64,000 nt of DNA, taken from assembly GCF_000599885.1 (NCBI RefSeq), contig NZ_JFGT01000005.1, positions 992,001 through 1,056,000 on the forward strand, given 5' to 3'. The stretch comes from Pantoea sp. IMH (GTDB lineage: Bacteria > Pseudomonadota > Gammaproteobacteria > Enterobacterales > Enterobacteriaceae). The stretch's first letter is position 1. Every line of letters begins with the position of its first letter. Below the pieces are notes generated by a model, which had not been told where the DNA came from, did no database searches, and worked only from the letters and a program-made list of their open reading frames with translations. The position numbers and the translations under genes were made by a program. Below are positions 30,827 to 40,887 of the stretch, one piece after another.

Positions 30827-31168
<342 letters not shown>

Positions 31169-31230
31169 TCCCCTTCGCGAGATCCACCGTTATCTTCTGG
31201 CACTGACCCGACCAGATGCTACTTTGTAAG

Positions 31231-31260
31231 AGGTCATACCAGTGGGTGTGACCTTTTTTA
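31231..31260 (+). terminator. Hairpin with T tract before fadM
   Basis: A stem AGGTCAtACC / GGGTgTGACCT is followed by TTTTTTA. It ends only 17 nt before the fadM ATG, so it may terminate ybaV transcription while leaving fadM dependent on read-through or on a promoter overlapping the hairpin. Confidence 0.55.
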
Positions 31261-31276
31261 ATGGAGCGGGGACGCT

Positions 31277-31678
31277 ATGCATACCACGATCAAAGTTCGC
31301 GGCTATCATCTCGATGTTTATCAACATGTTAATAATGCGCGCTATCTGGAGTTTCTGGAAGAGGCGCGCTGGGAGTGGCTGGAACGGCTTGAATCTTTTC
31401 ACTGGCTGAATGAAAACAACCTGGCCTTTGTGGTGGTGAATATCAATATTAACTACCGCCGGCCCGCCCTGATGGGGGATGTACTGGAAATCAGAAGCCA
31501 ACTGCTGCAGCTGGGAGGTAAAAGTGGCGTGATTGGTCAGAATGTCACGCTGGCGCCCGGTGGTGAGGCGATAGCAGATGCCGCGCTGACGTTTGTTTGC
31601 ATCGATCTGCGCACGCAAAAGGCGCAGCCGATGGTGGGAGAACTCAAAAGGCGTATGGAAGCGATGCTGTCAGAGTAA
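31277..31678 (+). CDS. fadM: Long-chain acyl-CoA thioesterase FadM
   Basis: FadM (YbaW) hydrolyses long-chain acyl-CoA intermediates during beta-oxidation of unsaturated fatty acids. The 133-aa product is a single hotdog domain of the 4-hydroxybenzoyl-CoA thioesterase type, with the catalytic Asp13 in the diagnostic [20 protein letters not shown] segment. It converges on queC, and the two stop regions overlap by 9 nt. Confidence 0.95.
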   Translation: MHTTIKVRGYHLDVYQHVNNARYLEFLEEARWEWLERLESFHWLNENNLAFVVVNININYRRPALMGDVLEIRSQLLQLGGKSGVIGQNVTLAPGGEAIADAALTFVCIDLRTQKAQPMVGELKRRMEAMLSE

Positions 31679-32365
31679 GCCGGTCTTGCGCTTCATCTCC
31701 TGCATCACCTGACGGGGGTTAGCCTGATAGTCGTGAAGCCCCTTTGCGCGCAGATGACAGGCGGCGCATTCTCCGCAGCCGTCTCCCTGAATACCGTTAT
31801 AGCAGGTGAGCGTTTCACTACGGACCAGAGAGAGCTGCTGCCAGTAGTCAGCCAGCGCCCAGGTTTCCGCTTTATTCAGCCACATCAGCGGCGTTTCAAA
31901 ACGGATATTGCGCGCCATACCGAGTTCAATCGCGTGGTTGAGGGCTTTGACAAACTCATCACGGCAGTCGGGATAACCGGAAAAGTCCGTCTCGCAGACG
32001 CCGGTAATGACCGCTTCGGCCTCAACCTGATAAGCGTAGATGGAGGCGAGCGTCAAAAACAGAATATTGCGGCCAGGCACGAAGGTGCTTGGCAAACCAC
32101 TGGCTTGCGGATCGTAGGCTGGCACAGGAATACTGTCGCGCGTCAGGCTGCTCACTGCCAGCTCATTAAGCATGGTGACGTCGAGAACTTTATGCGCACG
32201 TGCGCCGAGCGAGGTAGCAAGCACCTGCGCAATTTCTATTTCCGCACGATGGCGCTGGCCGTAATCAAAAGTGATGCAGTGCACCTCGTCATACTGCTTA
32301 ATCGCCTGAATCAGGCAGGTTGTTGAATCCTGTCCGCCGCTAAAAACCACCACTGCACGTTTCAT
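31670..32365 (-). CDS. queC: 7-cyano-7-deazaguanine synthase QueC
   Basis: QueC converts 7-carboxy-7-deazaguanine and ammonia to preQ0 with ATP in queuosine biosynthesis. From ATG 32365 the product is 231 aa, equal to E. coli. The PP-loop SGGQDS is at 9-14, and the C-terminal zinc Cys cluster appears in the [14 protein letters not shown] segment. The longer upstream frame runs into the ybaE 3' end and is not needed. A second PP-loop gene of a different subfamily starts at the right edge of the window. Confidence 0.97.
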   Translation of the reverse strand: MKRAVVVFSGGQDSTTCLIQAIKQYDEVHCITFDYGQRHRAEIEIAQVLATSLGARAHKVLDVTMLNELAVSSLTRDSIPVPAYDPQASGLPSTFVPGRNILFLTLASIYAYQVEAEAVITGVCETDFSGYPDCRDEFVKALNHAIELGMARNIRFETPLMWLNKAETWALADYWQQLSLVRSETLTCYNGIQGDGCGECAACHLRAKGLHDYQANPRQVMQEMKRKTGLL

Positions 32366-32432
32366 ACTCTTTACCTCATAAATACGCATGCGGCATATGG
32401 TACTGCCTGCCACGCCAGATGGGTAGCTTCGC

Positions 32433-34133
32433 TCAGGCGATCGTGACCGGCGGCGGTATCCAGGCGCGGGAAAAATCAAACCATCCCCGCGCGTTCAGCG
32501 CGATCCCTTCCACTCCCGGAGGCGCACTTATCTGATAGCGGTAGTTGAAAAGAGGGCGGATAACCGCCTGACTCATCAGTTCGTGAAAGACCTGTTGCAG
32601 TGCACGCTCTCTATCGCTTTCGCTGGGGCAGCTCTGAAGCGCCTCTAACTCTGAGCGCAGAGCGACAAAGGCCGCTTCGCCAAGAATCGCCGGCCAGAGC
32701 CGGTCAAGCCGGAGCCAGGTTTCAAGCGTAAAGCCGGGCGCTTCGCCTATCAGACGATCGCCCATAATCAGATCGGCTTTCTCCAGCGCGTCACAGGCCT
32801 GCCAGTTTTTCGCCGGATAAAAATGCAGCCTCAGCTCGCACCCTTCTTCAGCCAGCACTTCCCTCAGTTTTTCCGCCATGGCATGCAGCTCAACCGGCAG
32901 ATGGTAATGCAGATGAAGTATGGTCGGCAGAGCAACAGTATCATCACTCCTGTAGTCCGGGACTTGCCAGCCAGGCAGGATCTCATGACTGGGTGCTATC
33001 AACCCTTCCTGTAGCGGCAGGCTGTCGATCATGCCTGGCGTTTGAATCAGCCTCATCAGTTTATGGCGCTGTGACGTGGTCAGTGAGGCGTTCTGGCGGA
33101 TCGCCATATAGCAAAACCCCAGGCTGAGACGTCGGCTGACGGGGCGGAGTTGCGCCAGTTCATCCGGTTGGCCGATGGCAATCTGTACCGGATGACGGCA
33201 GCTGTTGCCCAGGGCCTGATCAAAAAGTGGCGGTGTGATCCAGTACTCTACCGCCTGCATCAGCGGATGAAAATCGTGATAGCGTTCATGGTTTTCAATT
33301 CTGATGAGTTCACGGGACCAGGCTGCGATACGCCATGGGCCCGTTCCCAGCCTCTCCTCATCGGGGTGCGCCAGCAAACAGGGTACGGTTGCCAGCCGCC
33401 AGGGCAGCCAGTTATCAGGAACGTGCAAATCGATACGCAGGCATAACGCCTGAGGCAGCGTCAGAGATTTGACGGCGGCCAGCAGTTTTTTGCCGGTCTG
33501 GCTGTGACAAATCTGCTGTAGCCGGTGAAGAAGCTGCAGCGAATCAACGCGCTCACCGTTATGCCAGTAAAGCTGTGGCCGGAGAAAAAAGAACCAGCTC
33601 AGGCCATCTCCGCTGCACTGCCAGTGATGCGCCATATCCGGCACCACCTTATCCTTCACAAACCGGGTCAGACCGGCATAGATTTGCCGCGCGAGATGCT
33701 GTTCGGCGCGTCCGGGCACATCGGGAAGGTGCAGCGGATCTAGAGGACGATAATAGGGAATTCGCAGAGTGGGCCGGTCATCCTGCCACTGTCCACCCAT
33801 AAAGGGTTTCAGCAAGTGGTTCAGCTGATCCGGTTCGAGATTAATAAGCTCAAGGAGCTGATGCGGCTGTCCGAGACTGAGTTGCCGCTGTAACAGTTCA
33901 CGCCGGATCAGATCGGGCGTTTTCAGAAAGCACAGCTCGCCACGCCGCCCACGACCAGACTGGGCCTGCCAGCTGAGCCAGCCCTGATGCTGCCACTGTC
34001 CGAGCAGCGTACGCATGTGGCGTTCGCTGCAAAAGCAGCGGCTGGCCATTTCAGTCACGCTGGTATACTGGATTTCACCGCGGCTGACAGACCAGAGCCG
34101 CTGATACTGATTGAGTCGGTTAAGCTGGCGCAT
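32433..34133 (-). CDS. ybaE: SgrR-family transcriptional regulator YbaE
   Basis: A cytoplasmic regulator with an N-terminal winged-helix DNA-binding domain (about 1-110, [15 protein letters not shown]) fused to a periplasmic solute-binding-protein-like domain of the oligopeptide type. This is the architecture of SgrR. The 566-aa product has the same length as E. coli YbaE and the conserved [21 protein letters not shown] junction. The ligand and targets are unknown to me. It runs divergently from cof, whose start is 100 nt away, so it may control that gene, but this is not shown. Confidence 0.9.
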   Translation of the reverse strand: MRQLNRLNQYQRLWSVSRGEIQYTSVTEMASRCFCSERHMRTLLGQWQHQGWLSWQAQSGRGRRGELCFLKTPDLIRRELLQRQLSLGQPHQLLELINLEPDQLNHLLKPFMGGQWQDDRPTLRIPYYRPLDPLHLPDVPGRAEQHLARQIYAGLTRFVKDKVVPDMAHHWQCSGDGLSWFFFLRPQLYWHNGERVDSLQLLHRLQQICHSQTGKKLLAAVKSLTLPQALCLRIDLHVPDNWLPWRLATVPCLLAHPDEERLGTGPWRIAAWSRELIRIENHERYHDFHPLMQAVEYWITPPLFDQALGNSCRHPVQIAIGQPDELAQLRPVSRRLSLGFCYMAIRQNASLTTSQRHKLMRLIQTPGMIDSLPLQEGLIAPSHEILPGWQVPDYRSDDTVALPTILHLHYHLPVELHAMAEKLREVLAEEGCELRLHFYPAKNWQACDALEKADLIMGDRLIGEAPGFTLETWLRLDRLWPAILGEAAFVALRSELEALQSCPSESDRERALQQVFHELMSQAVIRPLFNYRYQISAPPGVEGIALNARGWFDFSRAWIPPPVTIA

Positions 34134-34233
34134 GGCTAAACCCGGAACATTTTTTTGAAAGTATTCCCTATTCGTACCGTAATTACCAGGCGATACTCAG
34201 GATCCGACGAATAAGAACGCCACTGGAGTAATT

Positions 34234-35052
34234 ATGGCTCGCCTTGCCGCGTTTGATATGGATGGAACGTTACTGATGCCTAACCACCGGCTGGGGGAGA
34301 GGACGCTGACAGCGTTGCGTTCCGTGGCTGAACGTGGCGTACTGCTAGCCTTTGCCACCGGGCGTCACTTTCTGGAGATGCAGTCGCTTATTGCGCAGTT
34401 CAAACTCAGTGCTTATCTGATCAGTGGTAACGGCACCCGGATCCACGACAGGCAAGGAAATCTGCTCTTCGCCTGTGACCTTGCACCTGAAGTGGCGGAA
34501 GAAGTGATCCACTCCCACTGGAACACGACGGCGAGCATGCACGTTTTCAACGATGACGGCTGGCTGACTCAGGAGGTTGTTCCAGAGATACTCCTTGCGC
34601 ATCAGATGAGTGATTTCAGCTATCAGCTGACCGATCTTAAACGGCTGCCGGCGCATCAGGTCACCAAAATTTGTTTTATTGCGGAGCAGGCTGAGCTTCG
34701 CGATCTGCAGAGGAAACTGCGCGTTGCGCTGGGTGACGCTGCCCATCTCTGCTTTTCGGCAAGAAACTGCCTTGAAGTGCTGCCGACCGGCTGTAATAAA
34801 GGCACGGCGCTGACCGGGCTCTGCGCGTCGTTAGGGTTGACCCTGGCGGACTGCATGGCTTTTGGCGATGCGATGAACGATCGCGAGATGCTGGAAAAGG
34901 TTGGGCGCGGATTTATCATGGGAAATGCGATGAATCAGCTCAAAATGCATCTGCCGCACCTCCCCGTTATTGGACATTGCGAGACACAGGGCGTGTCTCA
35001 TTATCTTAATCACTGGCTTTCTACCCCTCACCTCGCCTATTCCCCCGAATAA
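34234..35052 (+). CDS. cof: HMP-PP phosphatase Cof (HAD family)
   Basis: Cof is a haloacid dehalogenase-type phosphatase that hydrolyses 4-amino-2-methyl-5-hydroxymethylpyrimidine diphosphate, a thiamine intermediate, and some sugar phosphates. The 272-aa product matches E. coli in length. The nucleophile Asp8 and acid/base Asp10 are in DMDGTLL. The cap domain lies between about 85 and 185, followed by Lys189 and the GDAMND metal-binding motif at 211-216. GGAG precedes ATG 34234. The gene ends at a clear terminator. Confidence 0.95.
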   Translation: MARLAAFDMDGTLLMPNHRLGERTLTALRSVAERGVLLAFATGRHFLEMQSLIAQFKLSAYLISGNGTRIHDRQGNLLFACDLAPEVAEEVIHSHWNTTASMHVFNDDGWLTQEVVPEILLAHQMSDFSYQLTDLKRLPAHQVTKICFIAEQAELRDLQRKLRVALGDAAHLCFSARNCLEVLPTGCNKGTALTGLCASLGLTLADCMAFGDAMNDREMLEKVGRGFIMGNAMNQLKMHLPHLPVIGHCETQGVSHYLNHWLSTPHLAYSPE

Positions 35053-35071
35053 GGAGGCCCGTATCCAGTGT

Positions 35072-35096
35072 GCCGGGCAGGATACCCGGCTTTTTT
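35072..35096 (+). terminator. Intrinsic terminator of cof (convergent with cdsH)
   Basis: A stem GCCGGG / CCCGGC with a 7-nt loop is followed by TTTTTTA. The T tract touches the cdsH stop on the other strand. Confidence 0.85.
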
Positions 35097-36129
35097 ATGC
35101 CAGCTCCCGCTGCCAGGCGCTGATATCACCTATATTTTCCGCCACCCAGCGCGGATTGTAATAGCTGTCGAGGTAGCGTTCGCCGCTGTCGCATAACAGC
35201 GTGACGATGGATCCGCTGCGTTGTTCCGCCACCATTTGTCTGGCGATCTGTAACGCGCCCCAGACGTTAGTGCCGGTCGAAGCGCCAGGCTTACGGCCCA
35301 GCTGCTTTTCCAGCCAGAGCATGGTAGCAATGCTGGCCCCATCCGGCACCTGCAGCATTTCATCGACCACGCCAGCAATAAATGAAGGCTCCACGCGAGG
35401 CCGGCCAATGCCCTCGATATTGCCCCCCCGCGTATTACGCAGCGTTTTGTCGCCCTGATGCCAGTAATCGAAAAAAACGGAATGCTCGGGATCGACGACC
35501 GTCAGGCGGGTAGGATGGCCGTGATAGCGTAAATATCGGCCAATCGTGGCTGAGGTTCCGCCAGTGCCTGCACTCATTACGATACTTTCGGGGACGGGAA
35601 AAGGTTCGTTCCGCATCTGCTGGAAAATGCTGTCGGCGATATTATTGTTGCCGCGCCAGTCGGTAGCACGTTCGGCATAGGTGAACTGGTCCATAAAATG
35701 CCCGTTCAGTTCTTTTGCCAGCCGTTCCGATTCTGCATACATCTGGCAGGGATCTTCAACAAAATGGCAGCGACCACCATAAAAGGCGATCTGCTCAACT
35801 TTACGTTTCGCCGTTGAAGCGGGCATAACGGCAATAAAAGGCAGGCCGAGCAGTTGAGCGAAATAGGCTTCGGACACCGCCGTGCTGCCTGAAGACGCTT
35901 CGATAACCGGCGTTCCCTCCCTGATCCAGCCGTTACAGAGCGCGTAGAGGAACAGGGAGCGCGCCAGCCGGTGCTTGAGGCTGCCGCTGGGATGGGTGCT
36001 CTCATCTTTCAGATAGAGCCAGACCCCGGGATAAGCTGGCAGCGGCAGGCGGATCAGATGCGTATCTGCCGAACGCTGGATATCAGCATTAATTTCTTTG
36101 ATTGCCAGCGAAACCCAACGCGTAGTCAT
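35095..36129 (-). CDS. cdsH: PLP-dependent L-cysteine desulfhydrase
   Basis: A fold-type II PLP enzyme of the cysteine synthase/cystathionine beta-synthase family. In Salmonella the gene next to ybaO/decR is cdsH, an L-cysteine desulfhydrase releasing sulfide, pyruvate and ammonia. The same divergent pairing supports the name here. From ATG 36129 (GGAGGGG 7 nt upstream) the product is 344 aa. The PLP Lys is probably Lys52 in PSGSLKHR, the substrate loop is SSGSTAVS at 79-86, and the phosphate-binding loop is [10 protein letters not shown] at 188-197. A cysteine synthase-like biosynthetic role is less likely given the neighbour. E. coli K-12 lacks this gene at this locus. Confidence 0.85.
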   Translation of the reverse strand: MTTRWVSLAIKEINADIQRSADTHLIRLPLPAYPGVWLYLKDESTHPSGSLKHRLARSLFLYALCNGWIREGTPVIEASSGSTAVSEAYFAQLLGLPFIAVMPASTAKRKVEQIAFYGGRCHFVEDPCQMYAESERLAKELNGHFMDQFTYAERATDWRGNNNIADSIFQQMRNEPFPVPESIVMSAGTGGTSATIGRYLRYHGHPTRLTVVDPEHSVFFDYWHQGDKTLRNTRGGNIEGIGRPRVEPSFIAGVVDEMLQVPDGASIATMLWLEKQLGRKPGASTGTNVWGALQIARQMVAEQRSGSIVTLLCDSGERYLDSYYNPRWVAENIGDISAWQRELA

Positions 36130-36216
36130 CTGTTTTCCCCTCCGAATAGTTTGCAACAGAGTACGGCATTCATGGGAAAAAAGGTTTGCTCTCTTTACTG
36201 TATAATAAGCCTTTAT

Positions 36217-36231
36217 GAGAAAATTATTCTC
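36217..36231. promoter_or_regulatory. Lrp/AsnC-type operator and decR promoter
   Basis: A 15-bp inverted repeat GAGAA-AATTA-TTCTC agrees with 13 of 15 positions of the Lrp consensus YAGHAWATTWTDCTR. It begins 10 nt after a perfect TATAAT at 36201-36206, so it covers the likely decR transcription start. It sits in the 114-nt divergent gap between cdsH and decR. Binding by DecR itself is an inference. Confidence 0.6.
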
Positions 36232-36243
36232 CCGGAGAAGGCG

Positions 36244-36702
36244 ATGCCAGATAAAACAGACCTGAAGCTTTTGGCGCTGCTGCAGCAGGATTGCACGCTC
36301 TCGCTACAGGCGCTGGCAGAAGCAGTTCACCTGACTACGACACCCTGCTGGAAACGCCTGAAAAAGCTGGAAGATGAAGGCTATATTCGCGGTCGGGTAG
36401 CGTTGCTTGATGCGGAAAAGCTGGCGCTGCCGCTGACGGCCTTTATGTTGATCAAAACCCAGCAGCACAGCCGCAGCTGGTATCAGCAGTTTGTCGCTGT
36501 CGTGCAGGCGATGCCGGAGGTGATGGGTTGTTACCGGATGGCGGGAGAGTATGATTACCTGCTGCGCATCCAGGTTTCTGATGTGAAAACCTACGATGCC
36601 TTCTATAAGCGTTTAGTGAACGCGGTACCAGGTTTACTGGATGTCACGTCAAGCTTCGCGATGGAAGAGATAAAATACACCACGGCGCTTCCTCTCGGCT
36701 GA
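36244..36702 (+). CDS. decR: Lrp-family transcriptional regulator DecR (YbaO)
   Basis: DecR is a cysteine-responsive Lrp/AsnC-type activator of cysteine detoxification genes in E. coli. The 152-aa product equals the E. coli length. The N-terminal winged HTH ([25 protein letters not shown], about 19-43) is followed by the RAM ligand domain with [16 protein letters not shown] 36244 has GGAGAAGG upstream. It diverges from cdsH, so the pair looks like a regulator with its own cysteine-degrading target. Confidence 0.93.
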   Translation: MPDKTDLKLLALLQQDCTLSLQALAEAVHLTTTPCWKRLKKLEDEGYIRGRVALLDAEKLALPLTAFMLIKTQQHSRSWYQQFVAVVQAMPEVMGCYRMAGEYDYLLRIQVSDVKTYDAFYKRLVNAVPGLLDVTSSFAMEEIKYTTALPLG

Positions 36703-36735
36703 TGACGCCGCTCACTCTTGTCCAGGACGGTTTCT

Positions 36736-38505
36736 GTGCGATTGTTTACTCAACTAGGCTGGTACTTTATTCGCGAATGGCGACGCTATCTTGGCGCCGT
36801 TTTTCTGCTGATCATTATCGCTATCCTTCAGCTTCTGCCACCGAAGATCGTGGGCACGATCATTGATGGCGTCTCCAGAGCGCATATGAGCAACGCTCAG
36901 CTGATGATGTGGATTGGTGTCATGTTGCTGACCGCTATCGTGGTCTACCTGCTGCGCTACGTCTGGCGGGTTCTGTTGTTCGGTGCTTCTTATCAGCTCG
37001 CCGTGGAACTCCGGCAGGATTTTTACCGGCAGTTAAGTCGCCAGCATCCGGGGTTTTATCTGCGTCACCGCACAGGCGATCTGATTGCCAGGGCGACCAA
37101 TGATGTTGACCGGGTGGTTTTTGCCGCCGGAGAAGGCGTGCTGACGCTGGTCGATTCGCTGGTGATGGGGCTTGCCGTGCTGGTCGTGATGAGCACCCAG
37201 ATCAGCTGGCAGCTGACGCTGCTGGCGCTGTTACCGATGCCGGTCATGGCGCTGGTGATTAAGCGCTACGGCGATCAGCTTCATAACCGCTTTAAGCTCG
37301 CGCAGGCAGCCTTCTCCTCGCTTAACGATCAGACTCAGGAGAGCCTGACCAGTATCCGCATGATTAAAGCGTTTGGGCTGGAAGATCATCAGTCCGGGCA
37401 GTTTGCCACTATTGCTCGTGAGACGGGCCAAAAAAACCTGCGCGTCGCCAGGGTTGACGCTCGTTTCGATCCCACCATCTATATCGCCATCGGCCTCTCC
37501 AATATGCTGGCGATTGGCGGCGGTAGCTGGTATGTCTGGCATGGGCAGATGACGCTGGGGCAGTTGACCAGCTTTGTGATGTACCTTGGACTGATGATCT
37601 GGCCAATGCTGGCGCTGGCGTGGATGTTCAATATTGTGGAGCGGGGCAGCGCGGCCTGGAGCCGTATTCGCTCTCTGCTGGCGGAGGCGCCTGCTGTGGA
37701 AGATGGCAACAAGCTACTTCCGCCGGAGCGGGGAACCTTACAGATCGCTATCCGCGAGTTCTGCTATCCCGGCGCACAGAGACCCTCGCTAAAGCATGTC
37801 AACGTCAGCCTTAAACCGGGCCAGATGCTGGGCCTTTGCGGACCGACCGGTGCGGGGAAAAGCACGCTCCTGAGCCTGATTCAGCGCCACTTTGATATTT
37901 CGCAGGGCGATATCCGCTATCACGGCATTCCTTTGCCTCAGCTTCGTCTCGACAGCTGGCGCAGCCGGATGGCGGTGGTCAGCCAGACGCCTTTTCTGTT
38001 TTCGGATACCATTGCCAATAACATTGCGCTTGGGCGTCCCGCTGCCGGTAAAAGCGACATTGAGCAGGCCGCAAAGCTGGCAAATGTGCATGACGATATT
38101 CTCCGGCTGCCGCAGGGATACGACACTGAAGTCGGCGAGCGCGGCGTAATGCTTTCCGGCGGCCAGAAGCAGCGCATCTCAATCGCCAGAGCGCTGCTGC
38201 TTGATGCGGAAATTCTGATCCTTGACGACGCCCTTTCGGCGGTGGATGGGCGTACAGAGCACCAAATTTTGCATAACCTGCGCCGCTGGGGGGAGGGAAG
38301 AACGATCATTATCAGCGCGCATCGCCTTTCCGCGCTTACCGAAGCGAGCGAAATTCTGGTAATGCAACAGGGTGCCGTTGCGCAGCGTGGGCAGCACGTG
38401 GAACTGGCTGCAACGCCTGGCTGGTATCAGGAGATGTACCGCTATCAGCAGCTTGAGGCCGCACTTGATGAGGATGATAGTGAGAAAGGAGTACCTCATG
38501 ACTAA
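36736..38505 (+). CDS. mdlA: ABC exporter half-transporter MdlA
   Basis: MdlA is a type-I ABC exporter half-transporter that most likely pairs with MdlB. The substrate is not established, although multidrug and peptide roles have been proposed. The preferred start is GTG 36736 with AGGA about 8 nt upstream, giving 589 aa that begin exactly where E. coli MdlA (590 aa) does. A TTG 18 nt earlier is also in frame. Six membrane helices precede the nucleotide-binding domain with Walker A GPTGAGKS, signature LSGGQKQR and Walker [13 protein letters not shown]. The Walker B glutamate position is Asp, as in E. coli. It overlaps mdlB by 8 nt. Confidence 0.92.
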   Translation: MRLFTQLGWYFIREWRRYLGAVFLLIIIAILQLLPPKIVGTIIDGVSRAHMSNAQLMMWIGVMLLTAIVVYLLRYVWRVLLFGASYQLAVELRQDFYRQLSRQHPGFYLRHRTGDLIARATNDVDRVVFAAGEGVLTLVDSLVMGLAVLVVMSTQISWQLTLLALLPMPVMALVIKRYGDQLHNRFKLAQAAFSSLNDQTQESLTSIRMIKAFGLEDHQSGQFATIARETGQKNLRVARVDARFDPTIYIAIGLSNMLAIGGGSWYVWHGQMTLGQLTSFVMYLGLMIWPMLALAWMFNIVERGSAAWSRIRSLLAEAPAVEDGNKLLPPERGTLQIAIREFCYPGAQRPSLKHVNVSLKPGQMLGLCGPTGAGKSTLLSLIQRHFDISQGDIRYHGIPLPQLRLDSWRSRMAVVSQTPFLFSDTIANNIALGRPAAGKSDIEQAAKLANVHDDILRLPQGYDTEVGERGVMLSGGQKQRISIARALLLDAEILILDDALSAVDGRTEHQILHNLRRWGEGRTIIISAHRLSALTEASEILVMQQGAVAQRGQHVELAATPGWYQEMYRYQQLEAALDEDDSEKGVPHD

Positions 38506-40267
38506 CCTTGCCCAACTCTGGCCAACGCTGAAGCGTCTGCTGGCTTACGGCTCACCCTGGCGCAAGTCCCTCGGCCTGGCCGTGCTGCTGCTGTGGATCG
38601 CTGCCGCAGCGGAAGTCACGGGTCCGGTACTGGTCAGCTATTTTATCGATAACCTGGTAGCGAAACATAATATGCCGCTGGGTATCGTCATCGGGCTGGT
38701 GGTCAGCTACTTTTTGCTGCAGGTTCTGGCGGCCTCGCTGCATTACTGGCAGGCACTGCTGTTCAATCAGGCCGCGGTGGGTGTGGTACAGCGGCTGCGT
38801 ACCGATGTTATGGACGCCGCATTGCGTCAGCCGCTAAGTGCGTTTGATACCCAGCCCGTCGGGCAGATTATCTCCCGGGTAACCAATGATACGGAAGTGG
38901 TGCGCGATCTGTATGTGACCGTCGTGGCGACCGTACTGCGCAGCGCGGCGCTGATTGGCGCCATGCTGGTAGCGATGTTCAGTCTCGACTGGCGAATGGC
39001 GCTGGTGGCGATTGCTATTTTTCCTGCCGTGATTACGGTCATGCTTATTTATCAGCGCTACAGCACGCCGATTGTGCGCCGGGTGCGGGGTTATCTGGCG
39101 GATATTAATAATGGCTTCAACGAAGTCATTAACGGCATGAGCGTTATTCAGCAGTTCCGTCAGCAGGCGCGCTTTGGTGAGAGGATGGGGGAAGCCAGCC
39201 GTTCACATTATCTGGCAAGAATGGAAACTCTCCGTCTGGATGGTTTTCTGCTTCGTCCGCTGCTCAGCCTGTTTTCCGCCATGATCCTTTGCGGCCTGAT
39301 GATGCTGTTTGGCTTTTCTCAGGCGGGCAGCATTGAGGTTGGGGTACTTTATGCCTTTATCAATTACCTTGGCAGGCTGAACGAGCCCCTGATTGAACTG
39401 ACCACGCAGCAGTCGATGCTGCAACAGGCCGTGGTGGCGGGTGAACGTATATTTGAACTGATGGATGCGCCGCGCCAGCGTTACGGCCGTGATACGCATC
39501 CGCTCGCCTCCGGACGGGTTGATATTGAGAATCTGACCTTTGCGTATCGCGACGATCGTCATGTTCTGAGCGATATCAATCTTCATATTCCGCCGCGCAG
39601 CTTCGTCGCCCTTGTCGGTCATACGGGGAGCGGAAAGAGCACGCTGGCTAACCTGATGATGGGATACTATCCGCTTCAGCAGGGAGATATCCGGCTTGAT
39701 GGTCGTCCGCTGAGCACGCTCAGTCATGGGGTACTGCGGCAGGGCGTGGCGATGGTTCAGCAGGATCCGGTGGTGCTGGCCGACACCTTCTTTGCCAACG
39801 TCACTCTGGGGCGTGATATCAGCGAAGACGCGGTCTGGCAGGCGCTGGAGACGGTACAGCTGGCCGGGCTGGCGCGCAGTCTTTGCGACGGCATTTATAC
39901 GCAACTTGGTGAACAGGGCAACAACCTGTCAGTGGGACAAAAACAGCTCCTGGCGATGGCGCGCGTGCTGGTTGCTTCGCCACAGATTCTGATCCTCGAC
40001 GAAGCCACGGCCAATATCGATTCCGGAACCGAACGGGCGATACAGAAAGCGCTCCAGGCCGTGCGGCTTAAAACCACACTTATCGTTATCGCCCACCGTC
40101 TTTCAACCATTATCGATGCGGATTCGATCCTGGTATTGCATCGCGGGCGCGCGGTGGAGCAGGGCAACCACCGGCAGTTGCTGGAGAAGCAGGGCCGCTA
40201 CTGGCAAATGTATCAGCTCCAGCAGGCTGGCGAAGAGCTGGGCGCGGCAGAACTGACCCTGAGCTAA
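38498..40267 (+). CDS. mdlB: ABC exporter half-transporter MdlB
   Basis: The second half of the presumed MdlAB heterodimer. From ATG 38498 the product is 589 aa (593 in E. coli), and its start overlaps the mdlA end by 8 nt. Six membrane helices precede the ATPase domain with Walker A GHTGSGKS, Walker [13 protein letters not shown] (canonical Glu) and a degenerate signature LSVGQKQL. With MdlA's complete signature but Asp at Walker B, the pair would have one canonical and one degenerate ATP site, as in asymmetric heterodimeric exporters. Confidence 0.94.
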   Translation: MTNLAQLWPTLKRLLAYGSPWRKSLGLAVLLLWIAAAAEVTGPVLVSYFIDNLVAKHNMPLGIVIGLVVSYFLLQVLAASLHYWQALLFNQAAVGVVQRLRTDVMDAALRQPLSAFDTQPVGQIISRVTNDTEVVRDLYVTVVATVLRSAALIGAMLVAMFSLDWRMALVAIAIFPAVITVMLIYQRYSTPIVRRVRGYLADINNGFNEVINGMSVIQQFRQQARFGERMGEASRSHYLARMETLRLDGFLLRPLLSLFSAMILCGLMMLFGFSQAGSIEVGVLYAFINYLGRLNEPLIELTTQQSMLQQAVVAGERIFELMDAPRQRYGRDTHPLASGRVDIENLTFAYRDDRHVLSDINLHIPPRSFVALVGHTGSGKSTLANLMMGYYPLQQGDIRLDGRPLSTLSHGVLRQGVAMVQQDPVVLADTFFANVTLGRDISEDAVWQALETVQLAGLARSLCDGIYTQLGEQGNNLSVGQKQLLAMARVLVASPQILILDEATANIDSGTERAIQKALQAVRLKTTLIVIAHRLSTIIDADSILVLHRGRAVEQGNHRQLLEKQGRYWQMYQLQQAGEELGAAELTLS

Positions 40268-40336
40268 CCGTTTCGCTGCACCAGAAGCAGGCGTGAGTGA
40301 GAATAAAACCCGCCTTCTGCACTTTTCTAACGCGTA

Positions 40337-40362
40337 ACGCACCTTTCTGGTGCGTTTTTTTT
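40337..40362 (+). terminator. Intrinsic terminator of mdlAB
   Basis: A stem ACGCACC / GGTGCGT with a TTTCT loop is followed by eight T. Its arms overlap an NtrC-like dyad (40339-40353) upstream of glnK. Confidence 0.88.
40339..40353. promoter_or_regulatory. NtrC-like enhancer site upstream of glnK
   Basis: GCAC-N7-GTGC, with the C..G flanks of the E. coli glnA sites (GCACC..GGTGC), lies about 110 nt upstream of the glnK sigma-54 promoter, a normal distance for an NtrC enhancer. The same bases form the mdlB terminator stem, so the dyad could be explained by the terminator alone. Confidence 0.45.
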
Positions 40363-40448
40363 GGCGAAAACAGCCTCATCGATCCTGCCAATCCTCAACG
40401 CCTCAGGCGTACTCATTCTCCCTCCGAAATTTTACCACGCCATATTTA

Positions 40449-40464
40449 TGGCACAGCCTTTGCT
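40449..40464 (+). promoter_or_regulatory. Sigma-54 promoter of glnK-amtB
   Basis: TGGCAC-N5-TTGCT is a full match to the sigma-54 consensus (-24/-12), about 55 nt before the glnK ATG. It agrees with NtrC/RpoN control of glnKamtB under nitrogen limitation in E. coli. Confidence 0.88.
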
Positions 40465-40517
40465 TTACTCCTTTGGTGTCGGAAAAATAATCATTTTACT
40501 TATCCGGAGGGGATCGT

Positions 40518-40856
40518 ATGAAGCTGGTTACCGTGGTAATCAAACCGTTTAAGCTGGAAGACGTGCGGGAAGCACTCTCCTCTATCGGAATCCAGGGGCT
40601 GACCGTGACCGAAGTGAAGGGTTTTGGTCGGCAGAAAGGGCATGCAGAACTTTATCGCGGCGCTGAATATAGCGTTAATTTTCTGCCAAAAGTCAAAATT
40701 GATGTGGCGATAGCCGATGACCAGCTCGACGAGGTGATTGATGTCATCAGCAAAGCGGCTTACACCGGTAAAATTGGTGACGGTAAGATCTTCGTTGCTG
40801 AACTGCAGCGGGTGATCCGTATCCGCACCGGTGAAACTGACGAAGCAGCACTGTAG
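40518..40856 (+). CDS. glnK: Nitrogen regulatory PII protein GlnK
   Basis: GlnK is a trimeric PII signal protein that blocks the AmtB channel when nitrogen becomes sufficient and is uridylylated under starvation. The product is 112 aa, exactly the family length. The T-loop carries the uridylylation site Tyr51 in YRGAEYSVNF, and the second PII signature TGKIGDGKIFV is intact near 83-93. It is co-transcribed with amtB, which starts 31 nt downstream. Confidence 0.97.
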   Translation: MKLVTVVIKPFKLEDVREALSSIGIQGLTVTEVKGFGRQKGHAELYRGAEYSVNFLPKVKIDVAIADDQLDEVIDVISKAAYTGKIGDGKIFVAELQRVIRIRTGETDEAAL

Positions 40857-40887
40857 CCCTCTGGGGTGAAGAATGGGAAGGAAAAAA

